DNA of 64,000 nucleotides from Cavia porcellus (Eukaryota > Chordata > Mammalia > Rodentia > Caviidae), in the NCBI RefSeq assembly GCF_034190915.1, contig NW_026947485.1, positions 36,717,519 through 36,781,518 of the forward strand, read 5' to 3'. This document shows, piece after piece, positions 21,939 through 33,239 of this stretch; position 1 is the stretch's first letter, and each line of letters begins with the position of its first letter. The notes under the pieces were generated by a model. It did not search any database. It worked only from the letters and a program-made list of their open reading frames with translations, and was not told the DNA's origin. The position numbers were made by a program, and so were the translations under genes.

Positions 21939-22822
21939 ATAAATGCAGATATTCATTCCCCACCCTCCACCTCCTGGTCATATTTATCAGACTATTCGTA
22001 TGAACATAAGTGACAAACACAGAAAAAAATGTGCTCTTGGCACCCAGTTTGGCAATGTGAATAAATGACTCTGATCTCTAATAGAGGGAAGGTAAACTGA
22101 GGCCAGGAGGCACAAAACAAGGTGGGTTGCTCAACAAGGTCTGGCACAAAAACAGCCCAGAACTCTGTGTACCAGATACTCAGCTTCCTGTTCCAATCAC
22201 TGAGCTGCACTTTTCTGACACCAACTGTAGAAATGAGTTGGCTTCCAAGTGGCTTATTAGAGAACAAATTATTCCCTGTTTTGCTACTCTTTCCATGTGA
22301 GTTAATCTGCAAGTCTAAAGTCCAAGCAGGTGCCAGAGTTATTCCTGCAACTGGCACCAAATTGCATTCAGAAAGCACAATTAGCATTTCGTTAATGTGC
22401 TTCAGAATGGGATAATCTACATATTACCAAAGGTGGCCTCAGTCCCCATTGCACTTTACCTTAATGTGGCAACATACAAGTCGCCCGGCTAACAGAGCCC
22501 TTGGAAACCTCAGCATTTTGCAGGCGGCAGTCACCACTTCATTTGTATGGAAGAGGAAGGACTGCTTTCTGCAGTCAAGAATACAAGAAACAATATTTCT
22601 TCTTCCTCATCATGTTCCTCCTCTTGCTTTCTGGCCCTCCAATCTATCATTTTACCCTTGTTTTCTTCCCTCTTTTCCTCTTCTCTCTCCCCTTTACTCT
22701 TCCTCTCTCTGTCCCACTGTCAAAGAGGAAACACAAATATCAAAAGGAAAAAAAGTAAAGTGAGCCCTGAGGTGGTGGAATTTATGGTATGTATATGACC
22801 TCACAATTGCATAGGTAGATGC
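21939..22822. other. Unique DNA with a pyrimidine tract
   Basis: Single-copy DNA; 22590-22720 is strongly C/T biased on the plus strand. Frames through the tract (serine/leucine-rich) are compositional artefacts. Confidence 0.45.
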
Positions 22823-22865
22823 TAGATAGATAGATAGACAGACAGACAGATAGATAGATAGATAG
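22823..22865. repeat. (GATA)n/(GACA)n microsatellite
   Basis: Alternating GATA-GACA-GATA tetranucleotide units. Confidence 0.95.
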
Positions 22866-23864
22866 GAACTCTGTATTCACACAGCTGTGTATGTGTGTGT
22901 ACACACATGCATACATTTTCTTCACTCTATCCACTAAGCAAGCCCAGGAGCCACCTGAGCACAAGTAGTCACCAGTTCTTAATGTTCCAATATCACTGTC
23001 CACTGCAAAGAATCAGGACTCTTTGGAGAATAGACTGATTCGCATGAGGGCAGGAAAGTATGAGATGAGCTTGGAATAATTTATTCTACAGAAGTAAGAA
23101 TGTACTCGAAGAATGACAAGATGTGCAAAAGGTACCAAAGCCACTTGGAGGAACTCCCACTGAGGTCATCAGGGCATCAAAATAGATAAACATAGGATTA
23201 GGTCATAAAGCATTGAATAAAATGTGAAATCATCACTTCTTCCTTATATAAATGAATGGTCTAATCTCAAAGTAGCTCCACACACAGAGTTACTTGCAAA
23301 GGAGAAAAGAAAAGCTTCACAATGGAGCTATCTGACAGACACCACTGTAAGCAAGTGATCAAAGTTATCATCACTAGCCTTGGAACAAATCAAAATCATG
23401 TGCCATCTGATAAGATTCCATGAGACCCAAAGATGTGAAGTCTAAATCTAATCATGAGGAAGCATCACACAAACACAAAGAAAGGGACATCAATCAAAAG
23501 AGTTGACCAGTGTCAAGGTCTTGGGAGTTTAGGAATGGCTGAGGAATTGTTCCAGACAGAAGGATACTACAGAAAGATGAAGCTAAATCTGATGTGTGAC
23601 CTTAAGATGGATTTTTTTTTTTTTTTTGCTAAAATATCATTACTAGGGCAACTGGTGAAACTTGAATGGGATCTAATGCTGGTAATGAATCATCTCATTT
23701 CCTCACTTTGATGGCTAGCTCATGATCATGCAGGGGCATGAGTTTGTCTGGAGAATGTATTATCCGAAGTGTTTGTGGGCAAGGACCATTGGTTCAGTGG
23801 CATACTTGGAAATATCAGAAATATTTTTACTTGCAGCTTTTCTAAATGACTGAGGTTGTTGCAA
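22866..23864. other. Unique DNA, one poly(T)
   Basis: Single-copy DNA with a T16 run at 23612-23627 that has no recognisable SINE attached. Confidence 0.4.
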
Positions 23865-23943
23865 AAGAGAGAGACAGACAGAGGGGGAGAGAAAGAGAAA
23901 CAGAGACAGAGAGAGAGAGAGACAGAAACAGAGACAGAGAGAC
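23865..23943. repeat. Purine-rich (GA/GACA)n low-complexity tract
   Basis: About 80 bp almost entirely of G and A with scattered C, made of 'gagacaga' type units. It gives spurious arginine/glutamate or leucine/serine frames. Confidence 0.9.
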
Positions 23944-26089
23944 TCCAGTCTTTCATCCATTATTGTCTGGCTGTATTCTCGATGAGCTCAGTTATTTAGA
24001 GATGCTGAGTGAGTCAGCCTCACACCACGGGTGAGGTCATCACAGCCGTGCCCACCATGCTAAATACCCTGTTGACGAGGGGATTGGAGAAGGGGATGAT
24101 GGTGATACTGAGCCCTTGAGGAGCCTTGCACTGATTTTAGGAAGGGTTCGGACCACTAGATTTTGAAAGACAGAGTCTCTGTGAAGGGAGCATCATGTCC
24201 TTGGGCATTAGAGCAAATGTCCTGCCTTCCTATTCTTGCCTGGCCTTCAGAGTGCTCTGTTTTCCTGGGCTCTACTCTGAAGGGTTTCCTTTGCCTTCTG
24301 TTTGCCTCTCCTCACAAGGAAGGCTGCAGCACAGAGGACTGTCACAGACATGCTTGTCTCAGAGATCCAGCTCCTGTGAGCTGAGGATAGCAGACCTTTT
24401 TCAGAGGAGTTTTGAGCTCAGATCCATCACCATTGTGTAGGTAAACACAGGAAGGAGGAACTGAGCCTGGTCTGAGAGATCTTGGTCTGAGAGAAGCCTC
24501 TGAATATTGCAGGTAAGGCGGGGCATATGTATTTAATACTGAGGGTGCAGCCTATGGAAGGTACCAGATGTATCATGATTGGCTCCAGCTTAAGAACTAG
24601 ATCCAATGGGGGGTAAATGAAAGAGACAGAGTTCAAGTCAGATAAGAAAGGAGCTTTCTAATGCTGGATCTATATGAAGTGTCCAGGTGTCCTGTGTGGT
24701 CTGAGACATAATTGCCAATGTCAGGGTTTCTGAGAGAGGACCAGGGCTTCATTTTACCTTGAGTATGTTATGTCTGCCTTATTACTATTACCAACAACAC
24801 TTCAGCAGTTGTCCCCAAGTCCAGCTTGGACCATAGCTCTACCTCTTCCCAAAGGTTTCTGTTGTGTTTATTCACAGTAGATGCTGGGAGGCAGTGGGTA
24901 CTGGAGACAGAAGGGACTCTGGCTTTTTGGAATTGTCCTGATGGCATGAGCAGGGCCAGCAATGTCTAGTTCAGTTCTCACTGAATGTATGGCTCCTTTC
25001 CTAGTGGTTTAGGTCCAGCCATGTCAGGACATGTTAGTCTGTGTGGGACACAAACACTTCAGAGGCCATTACTACTGCAGTGTTACAGATACTTTGGCTT
25101 CTCCCAAAAGCAAGATGGGTCACATCCTTCCATTACCAGTTTCTCTTACTTCTACGCTGGACCCACTGTCCCTTCCACATTACACAGGTGAACAAGGATC
25201 AGGCTTTGGATAGCAACTCCTTAAAAAAGCAAGAAAGTTGTTCTCTCCTTCCCATTTCATTATGAATTGAGGACACAAGTACATCTCAGTCCTTCAGCAG
25301 AGACAGTATGATGCTTTGTTATCCTCTTGATTCACCTGGAAATAAAAGTCAGACCAACATGGGAAGCGTTGGGCTTTCCCATGTGGGAAGCTGTAATCCA
25401 CTAAACAGCCCACCATATACATATAAATGGTATGATTTCAAGTTTGAAGTCATTTCTTCAACTGAATTTAATAAAAGAAAATTTCAGGGTTATAAGAAAG
25501 GGGGAAAGTTTTCAATAGCATATGGAGACATGGTTAGAGCTTATTGGGTTGTCATGTTGGATACATTATTCCCCAGGGACCTGAATAAAGAATTAGAGCA
25601 GAGAGATCTTATTTGACATTTGATGTTTCAATTTCCCCAGAAACATTACGCCAGATAAATTTGTAGCTTAGATGCGATGCCAAGCAGACCCGGTGGCCAA
25701 GCCCTCCCACCTCAACATCCTGCTCAGACTTTTAAGAGAAGCCAGTTAAAATTTACTAGGCATTTTTATTATACAGTGTGTACCCCACCCACAGACATTT
25801 GCACAAATCACTTGTACAGAACCCATACATTCACGTCACCTTCATTAGCAACTTTATTTAAGTGCCTCAGAATTTATCTAACAGCAAGACACAAAGTTAA
25901 GAAAAACTGACAGCCAGATTTCTTTTTAATTTGTGGAAACTATGTTTGCTTTAGATCTATACTGCGCCTGCCTTGTGGCATGTGAATAGTACTGATCACT
26001 GATAGCCCCTTGATGTTGCATTGCCTGCACCAGATAAAAGTGGCCCCAAAGCTACCCCCAGCAAGAGCAGGTACAAGTAAAGTTGGGGG
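23944..26089. other. Unique DNA, no gene supported
   Basis: Over 2 kb without a recognised repeat. The 102-codon plus-strand frame at 25308-25616 lacks any domain I know and its codon use is not distinctive. Confidence 0.45.
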
Positions 26090-26344
26090 TTGGTTGAAGG
26101 TAAGTCACTAAGGCTATGACTTAGAAGGAAGTAGTCTTATCTGCTCCCCTTTCTTTCTCTCTGCTTCCTGAACAACATGGCATGAGCTGTTTTCCTCCAC
26201 CATGTCTTCCCCCCATGCCATTTCACCTTGCAACCTTCCCACCGTGGACTGTACCCACTGAAATTGTGAGCCAAAATAAACCTCTCCTCATTTAAATTGT
26301 GAATGTTGGGTATTTTGTCCCATTGACTGAAAATAACTGATACA
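26090..26344 (+). mobile_element. MaLR-type LTR, 3' part
   Basis: 'tctctctgcttcctgaacaa', 'tgagctgttttcctccacca', 'aaattgtgagccaaaataaa' (polyA-signal region) and '...ggtattttgtcccattgact' followed by 'aactgataca' is the 3' half of the family at 8550 and 53719. The 5' half is missing or decayed beyond recognition. Confidence 0.7.
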
Positions 26345-27429
26345 GATGGAACACTAGAAGCTCTGTCCCATTCTTGAATGCCCACCCAGGGCCCATTGAG
26401 TGGCTGCTTGGTCAGCTGCATTGACAGGGAACTCAGCTCTTCAGAGGGCAGTTCCCTCTGCTAAGAAAGGCTTAAGCAGTTAGAGATTTTACAGAACAAT
26501 GTAGAGGGGAATAAATTACCCTGGCCTTTTCCAAACATTAGTCCAAGTGATCCAAAAGAGCTCTGCAGAATGTATCTACTCCCTCTTCTATTTAATCTGT
26601 GGTCAGTAAATACATCCTCTGTGATATTTCTCTTCTACAATCTATGCATCACTAGTTTCTTTGTTCTCATGTTGCATGAGTCTCTTTGTCATCCTGGTTG
26701 CCCAGCCATAAACATGTCTTAATTTGTCCAGAACAAGCTACCAGATCATCTCTCTTGTATGGCCACCTTGTCTTCAGCAGCTGGCAACCTGGACATTCAG
26801 GACTACATCAGTAACCTTCACTCTAAGCAGCTATTGCATCTCATTAGCCAGGGGTCAATCCTGGACAAGGGGAACTCCAATGCCTCCTAGGATGCTAACA
26901 ATACTGGAAAATATGAAACACTCTAGAGAGGCAGACATGGAGCCTGAGTCTTGGCTGGAGTGCTGGTCAAGGGCCAATACTCCTGCAAGGGAGGACTGTG
27001 CACTGATAGGAGATGGAAAGAGCGACCTATTGCCATGGTGACTGTTGGGCATTTCAACTGCCTGTGTAGCCTGGGAGGAAAAAGCACCAGGAAGGATCAT
27101 AGTGAGATGAAGGATTTCACCCACAACCACGGCCAAACCCACCATGAATAGCTATCACATCTAACAGCACCTGTGTAATTTAACTCATTATCAGGGGAGG
27201 ATTAGAGCTGATATCACCTATGACGGGGTAGAGGGGAGGTGTGGTGTGTGAATGTGTGAGATGGCATCTTGCACTGACAGGGCATCCATCTCATTGGGCA
27301 AGGTCTCTTTCACAAGCAAGGCAGTGACATTAACTGTCTTGGTGCCAGTGGAAGGTTACGAATGGGGCTCAGGTAGACATTCTTTTGAGCCCTGGAGCTC
27401 TTTGTGCACACTTCTATTTGCACTAGTTT
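26345..27429. other. Unique DNA with an RFX-type site
   Basis: Single-copy DNA. It holds a near-consensus X-box at 27029-27042 (listed separately). No exon is supported. Confidence 0.4.
27029..27042. promoter_or_regulatory. RFX X-box-like palindrome (candidate)
   Basis: ATTGCCATGGTGAC differs from the ideal palindrome GTTGCCATGGTAAC (two RFX half-sites) at two of 14 positions. It lies in non-repeat DNA. Binding is not shown. Confidence 0.4.
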
Positions 27430-27575
27430 TGTTATGCTCTAATTATTTGTCTGCAAGTCTGTCTCTTGAAATAGAACAGCTTGAGTATAAAGACTATATC
27501 TTCTTTCTATATCTTTATTCCCAACAGCATTCTTCGCACATAGTAGGTGAACAAATGTATGAATCTCTTCCAAAG
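27430..27575 (+). repeat. L2 LINE 3' end
   Basis: 'tataaagactatatcttctt', 'tatctttattcccaacagca' and 'cacatagtaggtgaacaaat' follow the L2 terminal order (gagctcc.. gtatccccagtgcctagcac.tagtaggtgctcaataaatg). Confidence 0.65.
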
Positions 27576-29714
27576 ATGAAATCCAGGCATTTGAACTTAG
27601 AATAGAAGTATGCAAGATTGAAGCTCAATACAAGCATCATCTGGGAAGGACTTGTGCTGTGCTGGATTGGGAGACCTGTCTTCATCACACAAGAGGATGA
27701 GATAGACTTCCTCCTTGCCTGTGGGCAGGAACAAAGCAAGAAGAGAGGGCAATGGACACCAGTCAATGACCTTACCCTCATCACACACATATGTATCTTC
27801 TACAGTTTCAGGTAAGCAGTAATGTTTCAAGTGGAAAAAATGCATATATTGCCAAAAATACATGTATTACATTTGATTAATGGAACACCAAAACTTAGCA
27901 ACACAACACACTGTAAAGTATCCTATTTTTCCCTTTCGATTGTGTGGCTGACCAGAAACTGTAATTACTTGCTCCTGTCACCATCATAAGAAGACTGTAC
28001 CATGTACCAGGTGTCACTAGCCTAGGAAAAGAAGAGAATTCAAAATTCAAAGTACAGTTTCTACTGAATGCTTATCACTTCTGTACCACTGTAAAGTTGA
28101 AAAATCCTAAATCAAATGAGTGTACAACGAATACCATGCATGTTTAATTTCTTTAAGTTGTATTTCAGTAAAAGACACATTGCCTTTAATTATCCTCAAT
28201 ATTCCTCTTCGCTCACTTTGAACACACTTCGTTCCCCAGTTCTTGCCACTTTCTAGAGCAGCCTGGAAGTCTCTTCCATGCCTGTCTCCAGTTGTGCTAT
28301 TCTGGCTGCCTCAATGTTCTCAAGCAAAACCTTTACCTTGTATGGTCATTTTGATTTGGGGGAAGGGTCAGAATTTACATCGCACCAGATCAGCTGAATG
28401 AAGTACATGAGAACACTGCAGTGTTTTTATGAGCCTGTCCTTCTGTGGGATGGCCTTTGGCAAAAGCATTCATTGTATACATTTTTTTCCTTTGGTCACA
28501 CCTCATAAAGACACTCGTGAACGAGGACTTCCAGAGCTGCTTCAGAAAATGGTGAGAATGACAGAGTAAGTTCAAAACAGAAAGGGAATATTTTGAGGGA
28601 GACTCATGTAATGTGTCTTTTACTGCAATAGATTTTTGTGAATTTAAATATTTACCTTATATTTCAGTCACACCTCATAAATCAAAGATTAAGTGTGTTT
28701 TCCTGAGAGAGTAAGTGTATGCAAGCATTTTTAAGAGCCATAAACACAGAATTTGTACATTCATGTTAAAGCTGTCTTCGAAAGCAATTCTGAAGGATAT
28801 TGTCTACTTACTTTGCATTTGCTGTTGGAACCAGCAATCCTACTTTGGCTTGGCCTCTGGAACTGCCTTCAGAGTCAATATATGAGCTGTAAAACAAAAG
28901 CAAAAAAACCAGCCTTGCTTTTCAAGTCACATATATTTTTGTGAAGTATATTTCCCCCTTCCCCAATACAGAACTTTGTGGGCTGATGTCTGTTTATTTC
29001 CTTTAATTCCATCCAAACTTGAGGTAAGGAATAGAGCAGTTGAGCATCATTAATTTGGAATTCACTATTATGCAATGTGAAATAATTCAGACTAGTAAAT
29101 TTCAGCCATACAACTGCCTTCTATGAAGGAAGGAATTGTTAAGAATCCTAAGGATTAGTTTCCTTAGGATTATTAGCAAATCAGAAGGAAATTATTTAAA
29201 GCTAAACACTCAAAACTTCTCAAGTGCATACATTTTGGATTGAATCACCTTTCTGAAGATTATCTTATTGTAGGTGTATTATATATCATTACACACTAAA
29301 ATCATTTCTTCATGGACCTATAGAAAGCCTTACTTTGTTGATCTATTTCCTGTTAATATTAACCCCTGTATGTAATAAAGTTGCATCTCTAAAATAATCC
29401 CTTAATCCAAACCTTCACTAATTTAGATCATTTCTCCAAATAAGTCTAGATAAATGAGATTTGAGTATATTATATTGAACCATGTGAAATTGGGATTTTT
29501 GACTTATAAAAATGACAACTTTGCATTCAACCTAGTATATTTTCTAATATCGCCTCCCAAGCCACCAAAGCACTCCACATTTCGATGCTCACTTTGTATG
29601 TTTTAAAATACAAGTAGGAGACAGTGATTGATTGAGTACCCCATCTTCCAACCCTCCTACCCCCCAGTTTGCAAATACAGAAACTCAGAGACTTATCAGA
29701 GAAAGTCAAAACAT
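27576..29714. other. Unique DNA, AT-rich towards the L1
   Basis: Single-copy DNA with a perfect small hairpin at 29144-29171. No gene, SINE or RNA gene is recognised. Confidence 0.4.
29144..29171. other. Perfect 11-bp hairpin, 6-nt loop
   Basis: AATCCTAAGGA (29144-29154) is followed after six bases by TCCTTAGGATT (29161-29171), an exact inverted repeat. It is too short and isolated to call as an RNA or terminator, so the structure alone is recorded. Confidence 0.8.
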
Positions 29715-30334
29715 AACTGCATCCTCTGCTTTGCAGGGCCTTTTAAATTCATGTAGTCTCATTCATTTATTTATGTTTTTGTCTCCTGTGCTTTTGGTAT
29801 TATATACATAAAATCCCTGCCAAGAGTAATGTCATGAGGTTCTCCCTGCTTCATTCTAAAAATTCTAGAGTTTCAGATATTACAACACTTTAATCTATTT
29901 TGAGTCAATTTTGTACACAGTATAAGCTAAAGGTCCAATTTCATTTTGTTGTATCTGAATAACCTGATTTCTCAATTCCATTTATTGAAGAAATTATCCT
30001 TTCTTCATTATGTATTGTTGACACCCTTGCTGAAAATCAGTTTATGGTATATATATAGATTTTTTTTACAGGATTTTTCCTCTTCAGTGATCTACATTTC
30101 TGTTTTTAACCCACTAGCATGCTGTTTTGATTACTGTACCTTTGTGATAGAGTTTAAAAACAGGACCTATGATGCCTTAAACTTTGTTCTTCTTCCTCCA
30201 ACAATTTGGCTGTTTGAGATCTTTTGTGATTTCATATGAGCTAAAGAATTATTTTTTTCTTGCTTCTGTGAGATCAAAAGTCCATTTGAATATTTGTAAG
30301 AATTGCATTGATTCATTGTGTGTGAAGATATGGA

Positions 30335-30490
30335 CAGCTATTTCAAAGAAAACAAGAGACATTATGATAGCCACTGTCAGTCTCCTGTTGTCTTGTTTTC
30401 AAATCCTGTGTTGCTTACACTGTTTTGTTCTGATCCACTTTGTTCTGTTTTGTTTTATTCTCTTTAAAATAAAAGTTTTAAGAAATGATT
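30335..30490 (+). mobile_element. L1 3' UTR end fragment (squirrel-type), inserted
   Basis: 'acagctatttcaaagaaaac', 'agacattatgatagccactg', 'tgttgtcttgttttcaaatc' and 'attctctttaaaataaaag' match the L1 3' UTR end seen at 35941-36285 and 40907-41095. It is an insertion in the antisense L1. The 270 bp after it (30490-30760) is AT-rich and unassigned. Confidence 0.6.
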
Positions 30491-30845
30491 ATACCATTTA
30501 CAATACACCAGCAGTGAGTTTCTTTTTCATTCTATCTCATCAGTACACGGTAATTCTATTTAGAACTAAAAAATTGAATTTCTCTTTGCTTGCTTTTTCA
30601 TGTGATTTTTCCACGTCTTCTGTGTACTTATTTGTTGATCTTTTGACCGAGGTCCTTTGTGGGTATGAAAGATCCTTATCATTTTTGTGATATTTCTTGT
30701 ATTTTATTTCTGGTATTGTTTATTTTTAAATGCATAAATTAAGTTTATTGATCACAAAAAAGGAATTTTATTGAATCTAGATATTGCTTTGTATAATCTG
30801 GACATTTTAACAATATCAAGCCTTCTAGCCTATAAATACAGGAGG

Positions 30846-31584
30846 TGTTTTCAAGGAAAATACTCTGAAACAGGCACATAATTTATAGAATTATTTTTAT
30901 ATTAGTCACCCGAAGAGTCAAATACAAAATCTTTAGGAAATCTGTTCATACACTACAGACCCAAAGAATCCAACTATGGGCCTAGATCCTATGGCAGTGT
31001 TCTATATGAATCCAACTGGAAACCTAGAGCCCACGACAGTGATTCATGCAGGTCTGTTTCACAGGATCTGCACTGGAAAGGTCAAAAGGTCAGCAGTGTG
31101 AAAGCTAGAAAATCTATGCCAGCAGGATGAGCACTGAAGCCAGGAAGCAATGCTCAAAGTATGGTCCAGAGCTCCCTGAAAAGTAACACAGTCATCCTCA
31201 GTGACAACAAGATCCCGAGCTTCTCTGATGATAACAGCTGTGTTCGTATCTCCTTCTGCAGGAGATTAAACAGCACATGATCTTCCTCTCTGGAGCCAGG
31301 AAATGATGTCAACAGCAAAGACCAGAGCTCCTCCAAAGTGAAGCACAGCCACTCTCAGTGGCAAAGTCCCAAGCTCCTCCAATGATGAGAACAACGAAGT
31401 TCATAACGAGAAAGAAGCTTGATGAGCTCCTCCAGGAGAACTCACAGCACAGGAGAACCAACAGCATTACTTCTCCTCTCCCCTTCTCCCCTTCAGCTGT
31501 TGGCAGGTGGGCCATCCTCACCCAGCACCACACTGATTCAGTATAGCTGGGTGTTACCACCGGTTGTCAATCTACCACGGGGCT
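30846..31584 (-). mobile_element. ERVL-like solo LTR with ~42 bp internal tandem repeats (copy 1)
   Basis: It shares its whole length with 49090-49730: 'cacataatttata', 'cacccgaagagtcaaata', 'gccaggaaatgatg', 'tgatgagaacaacgaagttc', 'ggcaggtgggccatcctcac' and 'ccagcaccacactgattcag'. It is flanked by GGAGGT at 30841-30846 and 31585-31590 inside the antisense L1, a candidate 5-6 bp target duplication. The end opposite the TG resembles the reversed 'ctaac(t)aca' LTR terminus, so it is read on the minus strand. No open frame is found. The family name is unknown to me. Confidence 0.6.
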
Positions 31585-31769
31585 GGAGGTTTCTATTTGT
31601 TTGTGCTTATCTAATTTCTTCCATAGCATTTCAGTTTTCAACATCCAAGACATTTGCCTCTTTAGTTTATTCCTCAGCGATTTATCATTTTTGAGCTATT
31701 ATAAGTGGAATTGTTTCCTAAGTTTCTTTTTCAGATAGTTAGCTGTTAGTATCCAGAAATGCGGTAATT

Positions 31770-32870
31770 AATAGAACAAAAGCACCTAAGAAGAGGAGAA
31801 ACTAGTAAAAGGTAACCTGGAAGAATGGCAACCAGATGGTAATAGGTTAGTCTCCAAAATACATTAGGTACTCCTGCAAAATCCTCACCACATGATTTTA
31901 AAATGGGCTAAAGATTTGAATAAACACTTGAATTCTCAAAGTCACTGGTCATCGGGGAAATGAAATCAAAACCACAATGAGCTGTCAGTCTGCACCTGTC
32001 AAGATACCTCCTGTCAAACAAATAAACAACCAACAAAAAGTAAAAGACAGTAAGTGCTGGTGAAAATGTCAAAAACTTAGAATCCTTGTACAATATTGGT
32101 AGAAAGCAAAATAGTGTAGGTACTATGGAAAACAGTATTGAGGTCTCTCAAATAAGAACAGCAGTACAATATAATCCAGCAATCACAACTTCAGAGTACT
32201 TACCTAAAAAACTTGAAATCAAAATCTCAAAGTTGTGTTAACATTCTCAAGTTCACTGTGGGATTATTCACAATAGCCAAAATGTGGAAACAACCTAAAT
32301 GCCCATCAGTAGGTGAATAAATAGAGAAACTGCAGAGCCAGGCATAGTGGTGCATGCCTGTAATTCCAACACTTGGGAGACTGAGTCAGGAGGATTTCCG
32401 TGATTCCTCCATACTAGCCTGGGTTATATAAAAAGTTCAAGGCCAGTCTGGACTACAAAGTAAGACCCTGTCTCAAATTAAAAAAAAAATAGAGAAATGA
32501 TAGTATGTACATACAATACAATACGATTCTACACTGAACAAGAAAGAAATTTTTAATGTGTGACTGGAGTATGCAGTATGGCTAAACCTCAAGGACAAGA
32601 CGCTAGGTGAAAAAGCCAGTCACACAAATCTAAATACTGTGCATAATCTAAAATAGTCAAATTCATAGAATCAAAGAGTAAAATGGTGATTGCCAGCAGT
32701 GGCAATGGAGAGAAAGTGGGAAATTATTAATAAACAGGCAAAATAGTTAAAAGAGAAAATAATCTTTAGTGATTTTCTGTGCAACATTGTACCTGATTGT
32801 ATACTTAAAATATTTCACATATTAAGAAAGTAGGTCTGGTATCAAGTGTTCTTACTATAATAAAACAAAT
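31770..32870 (+). mobile_element. L1, sense 3' segment of the same twin-primed insertion
   Basis: L1 ORF2 end in sense: 'tctccaaaatacattaggta', 'aaaatgggctaaagatttga', 'attattcacaatagccaaaa', 'acctaaatgcccatcagtag'. After the B1 it continues with 'aaacctcaaggacaagacgc' and 'gtgattgccagcagtggcaa', then 3' UTR to about 32870. Stops and indels exclude function. The element is split by the B1 at 32336-32486. Confidence 0.8.
32336..32486 (+). mobile_element. B1 SINE monomer with target-site duplication
   Basis: 7SL-derived: 'gccaggcatagtggtgcatg', 'cctgtaattccaacacttgg', 'gagactgagtcaggaggatt', 'caaggccagtctggactaca' and 'aagaccctgtctc' followed by an A-rich tail. AAATAGAGAAA is present at 32319-32329 and again at 32487-32497, an exact 11 bp duplication that marks insertion into the L1. 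The Pol III A box is degraded; it is not an RNA gene. Confidence 0.9.
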
Positions 32871-33239
32871 ATTTTAAAACACACACAGCTGCTCAATCCT
32901 GGGCATGAATGTATACTATAACAAGAATAAATAGAACCATAAAGGAATAATACTGCAACTTTCCCATCATCTCATCTCAGTTCCTTATTTTAGACACAGC
33001 TGGTTGGGCAATCTAAAACTCACTTTGAGGACAAAACCAGCCTACCCGTAAGTGCAATCTATTAGAGCCCAAGAGACCGTGAGCCTGTGAAGTAAAACTC
33101 TGACATAAGACTTCTGAAAGAATTGGAAAGAGAGGGAAGCAAATTAAAATTTAATAGAATGGAACCTCAGGAAATGGACAAATGTAAATTAGGTTAGAGA
33201 AACAGAAATTATTCTCATTTTTAAAAGGCTGCTCATTAA
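32871..33239. other. AT-rich DNA after the L1, nothing recognised
   Basis: It could include the decayed L1 tail ('acacacacagctgc' at the start). No other feature is seen. Confidence 0.35.

Larger units (their letters stand above)
29715..31768 (-). mobile_element. L1, inverted 5' segment of a twin-primed insertion
   Basis: The plus strand reads reverse L1 ORF2: 'ctcctgtgcttttggtatta', 'aaggtccaatttcattttgt', 'ccatttattgaagaaattat', 'catgctgttttgattactgt', 'ggacattttaacaatatcaa' and 'tttctttttcagatagttag'. Its L1 3'-most point ('aaaaggccctgcaaagcag' on the reverse strand, near 29715-29745) is the coordinate at which the sense segment at 31770 begins. The two are therefore one insertion with a 5' inversion. 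Later insertions at 30335-30760 and 30846-31584 interrupt it. Frames are broken. Confidence 0.75.

Noticed and set aside
22590..22760. Serine/leucine-rich frames as a signal peptide or membrane protein
   Set aside because: They arise from a C/T-biased tract and are present in all three plus frames.
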